The position numbers and the translations under genes were made by a program. Of a DNA stretch of 64,000 bases, positions 55,732-64,000 are shown piece by piece; the first letter of the stretch is position 1; every line of letters starts with the position of its first letter. The DNA is from Adiantum capillus-veneris (taxonomy: Eukaryota; Streptophyta; Polypodiopsida; Polypodiales; Pteridaceae), in contig CM043963.1 of assembly GCA_014529385.2 (NCBI GenBank), forward strand, positions 101,489,912 to 101,553,911, written 5' to 3'. Below the pieces are notes generated by a model, which did not search any database, was not told the DNA's origin, and saw only the letters and a list, made by a program, of their open reading frames with translations.

Positions 55732-55836
55732 AAGGTAACAGAAACACTCTTTCTCTCTCTCTTTCTCCCGCCTTACTTCCTCTCTCTATAACACTCACAC
55801 ATACACACATAAACACATACACTGGTGGATGCACAG

Positions 55837-55892
55837 TACTAAAGGCGCGCATAGAGACATGCACACCGGTTGTGCCTCTCTACGCGCGCCTA

Positions 55893-55896
<4 letters not shown>
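55837..55896. repeat. Hairpin 3
   Basis: TACTAAAGGCGCGC pairs with GCGCGCCTATAGTA; inner GCACA and TGTGC pair around CCGGT. Confidence 0.85.

Positions 55897-55957
<61 letters not shown>
55897..55957. repeat. (GA)n tract
   Basis: GA dinucleotides directly after hairpin 3, followed by a GT-rich tract to 56101. Confidence 0.92.
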
Positions 55958-55958
<1 letters not shown>

Positions 55959-56285
55959 CTCTTTGTGTTTGTGTGTGTGTGTGTATGTTATATTTGTGTG
56001 TCTGTGTGTTTGTGAGTGTGTGTGTCTATGTGTGTGTCTATGTGTGTGTCTGTCTGTGTGTGTGTATGTTATATTTGTCTGTGTGTGTGTCTGTGTGTGT
56101 GTGATCAAAATGCACTTTGTAGAATTGTAACAATGGGTGTGCGTGCTCACTCTATAGACCCAAAATTATGATCTCTAAGGCTAAGATGATGAAGAAAAAA
56201 CCTATGTGATAGATGGAGTCCTTTTTAGAGATTTTTTGACATTTTCCTCTCAAAAAGCTCTCTAAAAGAGGAAAAAAGGGGCTTT

Positions 56286-56349
56286 TTACTAACGGCGCGC
56301 GATGAGGCATTCCAAAATTTTGGAATGCCCCCTCGCGCGCAGTTAGTAA
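56286..56349. repeat. Hairpin 4
   Basis: TTACTAACGGCGCGCGATGAGG pairs with CCTCGCGCGCAGTTAGTAA; the centre GGCATTCCAAAATTTTGGAATGCC is a perfect palindrome (given here as its halves GGCATTCCAAAA and TTTTGGAATGCC). Confidence 0.88.
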
Positions 56350-56700
56350 AATGTTCTTTTAGGGGTTTTTGACATTCTTTGCCTCTTTGGATGTCGGAGC
56401 TAAGCAATTGGACATTCATTTCTAGGATATTTGGGCGTTCCGGACGCATTGACAGTATCAAAAGTTTCAAAATCTTTCACCACTTGATAGTTTTGTAACT
56501 TTTTGAATTCTAGTGATGACGTAAGCCATATCAAATGCACCGCATCTACCTTCTGAAAAAGGTGCTCGCATTAAATGAAAGGGAGTGATCGTCTTCAAGG
56601 ACCACTAGATTATTAAATGAGGAGAGGGACACCTTTTATATTTTTGTCAATATCAATCTATTTTTCTACATAACGTAGGCTCTTCTCTCATTGGAGGAGC

Positions 56701-57762
56701 TTATTTTCCTCTCTCTTCCAAAAGGCCCTCCAAAAGACCTCCAAAATCTCCTAATGTATTACCTTGGGCAATAGATTTCGCCTTCAAACAATCCTTTTTG
56801 ACGTGTCCACTCCCTAAACATGTTAAAAATATTTTTTCCTTTTTAGCCTTCTCAAACTCTTTACTAGACTGAGGGCCCCTAGACTCCATGGTCTTCTTAG
56901 ATGCCTCATATACAACTACTATAAATTTTTTTATTGTCCCCATGTTGTGTGCGTGAATTTTCATGTGCATTTCTAAACATGTGAGTGTTATGCAATGCTT
57001 TCTCATTGGGATTTTTGTGTATATGTGCTTGCACTATGGACTCCTCTAGCATCTTGGGGGCCTAGGTCTAGACATGCTTCTTAAGATCTAGTGTCAACAC
57101 ACTGATAATCCCACGCACTTGTTGAAAGGGATCTAAACCCTCCAACTTGAAAATAACATCATGAGAGTACAAGATATACTCCAACGGTGTCTTATGCTGA
57201 TGAATAGACCACTTGTCCCAAGCAGATCAATTTTTGTCCGCTTCATTTATGTATAGAAATTCTATTTAAAATGCAATCCTGACGGCTGCCCAAGTCTGTG
57301 GTATGTCCTCTTCCCTTAAAACTGGTGGCTTATTATTCTTTAACAAGTCATCCATCTCTTTTTGAGAGAGAATGTCCAACCCCTCCAGATTGGATCCGTG
57401 CTCTTGCAGACCGCCTATTCTTTAGCTAGGCAAGGGGGATATAGAAACCTGAGTCTTCTCATTAACGTGGCCCTTGGCTGATTGTTGTATGAGTTGCACA
57501 AACATATCAGACATTTTGGTGACATTGTCATTCAACTTTGGAACATTAGTCTCTAAAATAGTCATGCATGTTTGCAATGCTCTAAACTCTTGGATGTCAA
57601 GAAATTTGTAGCTATCAATTGATCCTGTTGCATGGAGGCATCCTCTGGGAGAGTAGCCAATTGTGGGGTGGCAGTAGATGGAGCTTGTGCAAGATTTTCA
57701 AAATCAAACGTATGCGGCATGTCAATGTCCAAATCCATGGTGATTTTTTGTTGTGCTAGCAA
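56701..57762 (-). pseudogene. Gag of gypsy element 4
   Basis: ATG at 57747-ish opens a short frame (DMPHTFDFENLAQAP, to 57562). The capsid core continues in other frames: AAVRIAF and WSIHQHKTPLEYILYSHDVIFKLEGLDPFQQVRG near 57100-57300, as in plant gypsy Gag. The knuckle reads TCLGSGHVKKDC near 56790-56830, complete from its second Cys. Stops and frameshifts occur throughout. The inverted-repeat element follows directly on the left. Confidence 0.65.
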
Positions 57763-58690
57763 GGGAAAAGATGTACTTTAGAGAAAATTACCGGCTGAGA
57801 ACAGATCAGAATTGACTATGAACCACTGCAAACAAAATTAATAAGACTTGCTACTTTAATTCCACTAAGTCATAAAGAATCGTTGATGTCCATATTGAAC
57901 TGCTAGAAATCATCATCCAACCGCTGCTTTGTGGATTTTCAAATGCCTATTGGAAAAGGTTGGGTGTAATCCAACTATGAAAACTCATGAAATTTTTGGG
58001 AGATTTTTCCACCTTAGTGCCTCAACCTATACTTGTGCCTGGTTGGTCAGATATCTCCTCTTGAATCCTTCCAAATTTGTGGAGTTTTCTCACACATTTT
58101 GACTATGCCAAGATTCGGCAAACTTAATCATCTTCAATACCCAATCATGGAAATTATGAAAAGATTTGGCAACTCCAATACACCTCATTCGATTCACCTC
58201 GACTCCATTTGCTTTGCCTTACTTACTAGGGAGAAGAGCCGAAAGGGGCCGTGGGGGGGGGGGGGGGGGGGGTATATGCACCATGGGCACCCTCCCTTGT
58301 GATTTTTTAAAATTAAATGCTAAAGGGCTTTGGCTTGGTCACCTTGGGCGGAAAATGTGAGAAAACACCACAAGATGAGAGCCATGGTGCTACTGGCTCG
58401 TGCTGCAGAGAGAGAAAGGGTCACGACGCCTTCCATGGAAGCCGAGAGAAAGAGAAATTGAAGTGAAATTTGGTTGCCCTCCCCAAGGCAAGCTCAAAAA
58501 GTCTAACTACTTGCACTTTGGTGCTACGCACCGACCTTCCCTTCCTCTGCAAAGCGGATGGCCTTCTAATTCTTGGAGAGCTCCTCAATTAGTTTCAATT
58601 GCAAACATAAGGAAAAATACAAACCCCGAAAGGGCCCTTTAGCTTAAGGGGTGATTAAGCATGGACCAATAGAAAGAGGGTGGTGGCCAT
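57763..58690. other. No gene recognised; G20 homopolymer at 58253-58272
   Basis: Leader of gypsy element 4 and unassigned sequence. Short open frames at 58033-58302 and 58400-58642 have no recognisable motif and the first runs into the G tract. Confidence 0.5.
58253..58272. repeat. Poly-G run, 20 bases
   Basis: Uninterrupted G homopolymer preceded by GGGGCCGT. Such a tract can form a G-quadruplex. Confidence 0.92.
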
Positions 58691-58992
58691 AGTTATAGCC
58701 TCAAAAAATTAGGGTAGGAGGGGGCATGCGGGCCTATTTTATCCCCTCATTATAGCTTTGTCCCCTAGAAAGAGAGAGAGGGGGGGGTGGAGGTGGTTTT
58801 CCCTCCATTTTCATGTGTGTCCATAAAGTAACCCTAAAAATTCTTTTTTTTATAATTATAAATCTCTAAATCTCACTTTTCACTCCCCAAAAGCTCCCCT
58901 AACCAAATACATGGTCAAAAATGTACTTTCTTTCACCAAAATCTGCATTTCTTATCCAATACCCTCTGTTCTACCTCCTCCTCCTCCTCCTC

Positions 58993-59048
<56 letters not shown>

Positions 59049-59619
59049 CCTCCCTCCCTCCCTCCCTCCCTCCCTCCAAGGTTTCCATAGCTATAGCACA
59101 TATGCAAGCTTTCCATAGCTGCAACACATATGGAAGCTTTCCATAGCTTCTCACAATCTAAACACACACTCTCTCTCTACGTGCTTTCCTATTTTCATCT
59201 ACACCTCCACTGTCCTTTCTCCCCAAGATCTCCATGGCTGCAACACTTGTGGAAACTTTATCAAGCACCTCTTCTACCTTTTCTTTTATCACTTCCTAGC
59301 CCATCATCTACAAGCTATCCATGGCTATGGCTACAGCATAGGGGTAAACTTCTCCAACCCTCTCTTTTAACCTTTTAGGTACACCTTCGTAAGGCTCATC
59401 ATCTCGAAGCTTCCTAAGGATGGAGCACCTACAAAAACTCTATCAACCACCTCTTAGATCCTTGCCATGGCTGCAGTATTGCACTCCAAGGTTCTCCATT
59501 GAAGGTTTAATGCTGTGTATCTCCCTCTCTCCAAATAAATTTACCCTTCCTCCTCCATATCTAGCTCATTGAAAACCATCGTCGAACCTTCTTACTGTAA
59601 CCCCTTCCTCTTTGTAGCA
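58691..59619 (+). promoter_or_regulatory. Upstream region of locus A
   Basis: The 58700-58980 stretch aligns in order with 60790-61020 upstream of locus B (purine-rich GGGGGGG-tract, ACTCCCCAAAA/ACTCCTTCCAAA, then CCCTC-rich sequence), so the promoter region was duplicated with the gene. It contains (CTC)n at 58976-58997, (CT)n at 58998-59045 and (CCCT)n to 59077. No strong TATA was identified. Confidence 0.4.
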
Positions 59620-60490
59620 ATGTCAAACTCTACTACTCACGTAAAGCCAAAAGATGAGGTAGAAAGGGTTGTCTTGTACAACACCAGAGATTCTAATGGG
59701 GAGTGGGTGCCTCAAGTGTTCAACAAAGGTGCTTGGGTCTTCATGCAACATGCATCCACCGGGCCTCATCGTGTTCGAGATTGTGGCAACTTGGATCAAC
59801 ATTGGAAAGGGAGGCTACTTGGGTTCAAAGACCATAGGATCAATGGGACGGTGTTTGTTGTTTAACATGTGTATTCAATGCCTAATATGAATTTGGGGAA
59901 CACTAATCCATGACTTTTTTCACCTAATTGTAAGTTGCTTCTCTTTGTTGTTGCAATAAACATATGCATTGAGGTAACCTATGTGTTCAAGTATGCTAAT
60001 ATGTTTATTATTGGGCCATTTGATGTCTATGAAGATACATTTCCATCAAGCTTGGTGAGCAGAAACAATTAAGAAGTCTCTTTGGAATCTTTCAAGATTT
60101 TCATGCTGACATTGGTGCCATGATGCTTCCTAATGTGCAACCATTGATGCTACTGCAAAGCAGAATCTTCTTCTACACACACACACACAATAGTGCCTAC
60201 CTTTGAGCATGGTTATGGTAAGCTCAATGGAATTGACATGCGATCTTCTTAGCATGGAGTGGTTGCAGCCTGCTGATGTTTGTCATCCATAAAGGAGAAG
60301 ATGGTTTCTGACATTCTTTCCTTGTTGAAGTTTGAAAAGGCTTTTAGGTTTGTAGGTCTAAGTTGATGTTGTCACATGCATGTTTTTGTGCATTTATTTA
60401 AGGCCTTCCCATTCAATGTCACACCCACTATGTTTATATGCAAGAATGTGTCTTTTGAAGCATTACAACACTTGTTAGGAGAGAATTAGG
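59620..60490 (+). pseudogene. Locus A: two-exon gene of unknown function, decayed copy
   Basis: ATG at 59620 opens exon 1 to 59929, followed by GTAAGT; the intron is 59930-60034 and ends CTATGAAG. Exon 1 encodes MSNSTTHVKPKDEVERVVLYN and then GAWVFMQHASTGPHRVRD and HWKGRLLGFKDHRINGTV. It carries an in-frame TAA at 59863-59865 and a TGA at 59911. Exon 2 starts TFPSSLV and soon meets stops; related sequence with the 61.7 kb copy persists to about 60480. The intron has the same place and phase (1) as in locus B. The protein family is unknown to me. Confidence 0.65.
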
Positions 60491-61045
60491 GATTTATAGA
60501 GGATATGCAACAGGGAGATAGATATTGATGCAAGCTAAGGGCTTCAAGTATTGGGATATAGTACTTAAAAGTTTGCAAAACTTTGTATATACGCTTCCAC
60601 CTAGAGCTGTGGATGTGTAAGACTGGGAAATGGATACCTCTACAAAACCTTGGAGGTAATTTTGTGACATTTGCATTCATTAGGAAAAATGTGGACTCTC
60701 CTTGGGCCATATAGGATTAAGGTTAATTAGGCTCCATCCAATAGGAAGAGAGCAATGTATATAAGTCTAGAACCTAAGAAAGTAGAGGGAATAATAGGGT
60801 TGTCCCCACTAATTTATTGCTTTGTCTCCTAGAGGGAGGTGGATGGATAAAAGGGGGGGGGAGTGGTGGGTCCACAGATACGTTTTTGCAAAAACACTAA
60901 AATTTCAAAATTTTCAAAAAAAACTTAAATTCAAAATATTCCATCCAAAACTCCTTCCAAACCTACCCTATGATCAAAAAGTCATTTTCTCACTCTAGAA
61001 CCTCTTTCCCAAGACTCCCTTCCTCCATAGCCCCTTTCCATACCA
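60491..61045. other. Intergenic between loci A and B
   Basis: 3' region of locus A and duplicated upstream region of locus B, with a short G-rich tract at 60855-60863. No other gene seen. Confidence 0.5.
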
Positions 61046-61255
61046 CAAAGCTCCCACTCTCTCTCTCTAAACTCTTACACCCTACGCCTTCCTCAACCTC
61101 TCCATTGCAACTTTAGCCTCCCACTCTCTCTCTAAACTCTGTCTCCCTCCTCCTTCCTCAAGCTCTCCATTGCAACTTTAAGCTCCCACTCTCTCTCTAA
61201 ACTTTGTCTCCCTCCTCCTTCACCAAGCTCTCCATTGCAATTTCAAGCTCCCACT
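61046..61255 (+). repeat. 65-base tandem repeat, three units, in the 5' leader of locus B
   Basis: CTCCATTGCAACTTTA-type blocks start at 61100, 61165 and 61230, each followed by AAGCTCCCAC and CTCTCTCTCTAAACT. They lie just before the ATG at 61265 and so would be in the 5' untranslated region. Confidence 0.88.
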
Positions 61256-61264
61256 TAAGCACCC

Positions 61265-62296
61265 ATGGCAAAAAATGGTCAAAATAGACGTCCCAAACCC
61301 ATCATTCAAAGTATGGTTCTCCACAACTCGAAGAATGAGGAGCAGCAATGGGAAAATCGGGTTTTTCAAGAAGGTGCTTGGGTCTACATGCAACCTTCCG
61401 CAATCGGTCCCCATTGTGTTCGTGAAAGAACAAACGTTGATCTCCATTGGAAGGGAAGACTAATAGGCTTCAAGAAAGTAAGATAAAAGGGTACGGTGGC
61501 AATCGTTCACCATGTCTTCATGTTTGGACACATGCGTCTACGAGGGATCACCAACCCAAGGGATTTTCCTTGTAATTGTATGTCCCTTGAACTTCAATGG
61601 TTTTTGTGGTAAAACATTGGACTTTTTACATCTCACGGACTGTTTTGTTTCTATGTAGATGTTTTTCCTTCTAGCCTTGTGGAGGAGCAACTGCTCTCGT
61701 GCCTTTCAGGCACATTTACGGCCATGCATGCAAGTCTTGGAGATATGCTCTTCGCCAACACAACTTCATCAAACCTTGCACGGCAAAGAGTGTTCTTCTA
61801 CACCCACAAGTACATTGTACCTACAGATGAGCAAGGCTACGGAGAGCTACAACCTTTGGAGGCTACAACCTTGCATAGCATGGAGTGGACAAAGCCAGAT
61901 GCATTCACTGTAATGTCTTTGAAAGCCAAGATTGTAGCTGATGTGAGAGCATCATTAAAATTTGGAAAAGCCTCGCGTTCCGTTGGGCTTGGATGGTGTT
62001 TTCCTGCTCATGTCTTCGCTAGCATATTTGGATCTTTGTCTTTCTATCATACAAACACTATGTATGTTTGCAAAGATCTACATTACGATACATTGGAAGC
62101 CATCCTTTGCGAGAAGTGGGGGTATCTTGAAGGACTTCACAACGGAGATCGCTTTCGGTGTCAGGTTGGAAGTTTCGGCATTGCTGGAATTGGAGCTGAT
62201 CTCTTGAGACAGCTAATTCCAGTGTTGAAGGATTTCAGCTATCAGTGTGGGAAGATTTCAGACAGAAGACTGGACAGAAATCAGAGACTAGACTGA
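61265..62296 (+). CDS. Locus B: two-exon gene of unknown function, better preserved copy
   Basis: ATG at 61265 in CACCCATGGC, a favourable context. Exon 1 is 61265-61577, the intron 61578-61658 (GTATGT...TATGTAG), and exon 2 runs to 62296; the frame is kept across the splice (phase 1). Exon 1 encodes FQEGAWVYMQPSAIGPHCVRE and HWKGRLIGFKK, exon 2 YVFPSSLVEEQLLSCLSG, then a 200-residue globular-looking part with FYTHKYIVPTDEQGYGE and LRQLIPVLKDFSYQCGKIS. One in-frame TAA at 61484-61486 breaks it; the GTAAGA just before (61478) could be an alternative donor. The last residues (DRRLDRNQRLD) come from a repeat-rich sequence at the edge of the next element. I do not recognise the family. Confidence 0.55.
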
Positions 62297-62556
62297 AATG
62301 TGGATACTGAAATAAGAATCAGACTTATAGACTGGAATAAGGTTCAGATTCAGATTCAGATTCAGAAGACTGGACAAGAAGTAAGTATCACTGAAGTATA
62401 TGCCATGATTGAGATTACAGATCAAGATTACAGCGATTATGATTACAGAGAGAAAGTACAGCCGACAATACTGCCACTTATGCTCAAGTACAATTATAGC
62501 CCAAAGCGCTAATACAAGTGATAACAATTTCCAACCCGATAATAATGTAATGGGCC

Positions 62557-62565
62557 CTATTTATA
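62557..62565 (-). promoter_or_regulatory. TATA box TATAAATAG
   Basis: A strong TATA match on the minus strand, pointing toward locus B. Two AGTAATTACT palindromes (62583-62592, 62595-62604) lie 20-40 bases upstream of it. Confidence 0.55.
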
Positions 62566-62864
62566 CACTTCGGGTTTACTGTAGTAATTACTCTAGTAAT
62601 TACTAAGTAATTCGATGTCCGTCTTCTAAGAACACATTCCTACATGGTGATTATCCAGCCGTCTACATCCTTCCCTTCTTTCTTGAATTTTGACAAGATT
62701 CCCAAATTTCTTAAAAATTCCCCTGTCTGATTCTGATGTGAGACTGAAAAATGCATCATCTGGTTCTAATGTTGGGATGCTAGCTTGACCACATAGAGAA
62801 TGGCCATTCAAAGATTACTAGTAGGAGTTCAAGAAGGACCAAGGATTGCGGGAGGCAGCGGAAA

Positions 62865-62930
62865 AGGCCAAGGTGGAGCTCTCACCAGGCCAAGGTGGAG
62901 CTTTCATCAGGCCAAGGTAGAGTTTTCATC
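62865..62930. repeat. 22-base tandem repeat, three units
   Basis: AGGCCAAGGTGGAGCTTTCA plus two bases starts at 62865, 62887 and 62909. Confidence 0.92.
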
Positions 62931-62979
62931 TCTCCCTGCCTACTGAGAAGAAAAGTCGCCACTGAATTCTGAGATGGAA

Positions 62980-64000
62980 CTACCCAGTATCCTTCCATTG
63001 GACCGTCTTCCTTTTGCCTTCGCTCTTTGACCGGGATGGTGCCTGAGAAGTCCGAGCACCAGCATTCTCCTTCTGAATCAGTCGGTAAATGTCCTCCTGC
63101 TCAAGCTGATCCCGCCGGTCTGTGGTCATCTCTACCTCATAAGGCGTGAGAGAATGATAGGTTTTGGTGTCAGGATCATAGAGTGTACACCTGCCCTTGC
63201 TCAGTCTGGTTCTGGCCAGCTTATGACAATGCGAAGCAGTATGGATCCATCCTTCTGGAAGAGGCTGATTTGTTTTGATGCGAGCTTCGAAAAGAATCTC
63301 AACCATCTCCGTGTACTGCGGTGCCAGACCCGTCTTTGCTACAATGTCTTTTTCAGACAATTTGGAAGATTCGACCGTGAGTTGTAGCAACTGATTAGTA
63401 ATCCTGGTCAATCCTCTGACTTGAATCTTCCACTGGCCCATACACAGTTGAATCCTATGCAGCTCCTCTTTCATTGCCTGTATGTCATTGATGTGGAGAG
63501 CATCATTGAGCAATGTCTACCAAGTCTTCCATTCCACAGTTGATCGCTCATACCAATCCTGAAGCTCATCAGTTATTTTGAAATATGTGAGTCGATCAAC
63601 TGGTTCTTGATGTTGAGGATACAGCGCTAGAAAGAATCTTGGCAGCTCAGTTTCTCTTGCTAGAACAGCATACAAGAGAACTAGAGAATCTGGCACAAAT
63701 TCCACGAAATTGAGGACAGCCTGGTTTTCCTGCTGCATCATATTTCTTGTGATTCTCACTAGCTGGAATAGGGTTCGGAGAGCAGTTGCCTGTGCTCCTA
63801 CTGACATTTGCGTTTGAGGTCCTCTGCTAGTAGCTGTCTGGTCCTCAGGAATGGATTTGACTCTCTGATCCAAAACACCTCTGGCAGCTTGCATTTGTAC
63901 CAGAACTTCCTTGAGTTGTACCCTAACATCCTTCATGCAGTGGTAAGTTCGTTTGTTACCCAACAGAAGTTCCAGTTCTAGAGCTAAGGACCGACAATCT
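62980..64000 (-). pseudogene. Pararetrovirus- or retroelement-like ORF, partial, one in-frame stop
   Basis: One frame is open from the window edge (64000) to 62980 except for a TAG at 63514-63516. The right part is helical with many Gln and Leu; the left part has a basic, Ser-rich C-terminus (QAPSRSKSEGKRKTVQWKDTG) and a YRLIQKENAGARTS stretch. No protease, RT or zinc knuckle is present. The general look, ORF before a TATA-bearing intergenic region, recalls the second ORF of endogenous caulimovirids (florendovirus type), but I cannot prove this. A capsid-like gag of an LTR element is the alternative. The start lies outside the window. Confidence 0.45.

Larger units (their letters stand above)
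54999..56742. mobile_element. Long inverted-repeat element with four GC-rich hairpins
   Basis: Two arms (55133-55380 and 56350-56602) are inverted copies of each other: GTCCTTGAA-ACG, GCTTACGT-ATCACT, AATGCGTCCGGAACGCC and CCGACATCC-AAGAGGCAAA occur in both, in the same order when one strand is reversed. A short outer match (GGAGGTC-TTTGGAGGGCCTT) at 54999-55019 and 56722-56742 may extend the arms. The centre holds GA, CT and GT microsatellites plus four hairpins. It interrupts gypsy element 4 between gag and protease. A MULE- or CACTA-related non-autonomous element is likely; no target duplication was found. Confidence 0.7.
62297..62979 (-). promoter_or_regulatory. Non-coding control region to the left of the ORF at 62980-64000
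   Basis: On the minus strand it runs: three 22-base tandem repeats, unassigned sequence, two AGTAATTACT palindromes, a TATA box and a region with ATTCAG repeats (62343-62366). This arrangement looks like the promoter and leader of a retroelement or a pararetrovirus, located downstream of the ORF as in a circular or tandem genome. Confidence 0.45.

Noticed and set aside
55469-56150. ORFs with SLSLSL, RERERE, VCVCV or HTHTH runs
   Set aside because: They are translations of CT, GA and GT tracts inside the inverted-repeat element.

Overview
The window is nuclear DNA of a land plant, made almost entirely of transposable elements nested in one another. The evidence is spliced introns with GT..AG borders, Ty3/gypsy, Ty1/copia, LINE, hAT and CACTA coding remains, PBS sites matching plant initiator-Met and Asp tRNAs, and many long (GA)n/(CT)n microsatellites. 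No bacterial gene, rRNA, tRNA or CRISPR array is seen. The species cannot be fixed; the nesting suggests a large, repeat-rich genome.

Layout. (1) 1-20816 is a decayed minus-strand Ty3/gypsy element (element 1): RT, linker, protease and gag at 1-6134, leader at 18428-19872, Asp-tRNA PBS at 19873-19894 and 5' LTR at 19895-20816. (2) Element 2 (6366-18427) sits inside that leader. It is a nearly intact minus-strand 12 kb Ty3/gypsy element with 2.7 kb LTRs, PBS, PPT and a CTAG target duplication. Between PBS and gag it carries four extra ORFs forming two pairs of paralogues. (3) 21.1-24.0 kb holds a broken hAT-type transposase and an isolated gypsy gag. (4) 27.3-42.9 kb is one minus-strand CACTA (TNP2-type) transposase pseudogene split by a retrotransposon complex (28830-41209) and a solo LTR (41324-42110). 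The complex has matching LTRs at both ends and a plus-strand chromovirus relic, itself interrupted by a 1.3 kb TTAA-flanked element with CACTA-like inverted ends. A second solo LTR of the same family lies at 26232-26933. (5) 43475-51980 is a minus-strand LINE between two (CT)n tracts, interrupted by a compact copia-derived gag-only element (44548-48406; 190 bp LTRs, perfect TGATG duplication). (6) 52.5-57.8 kb is another decayed minus-strand gypsy element, split by a long inverted-repeat element carrying four GC-rich hairpins. (7) 58.7-62.3 kb holds two tandem copies of a two-exon gene of unknown function. (8) 62.3-64 kb holds a partial minus-strand ORF and a TATA promoter, possibly from an endogenous pararetrovirus or a retroelement.

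The most unusual content is the paired accessory ORFs and RNase H erosion in element 2, the four-hairpin element near 55-57 kb, the TTAA-flanked element, and the unidentified tandem gene pair near the right end. Most other coding remains have stops and frameshifts.
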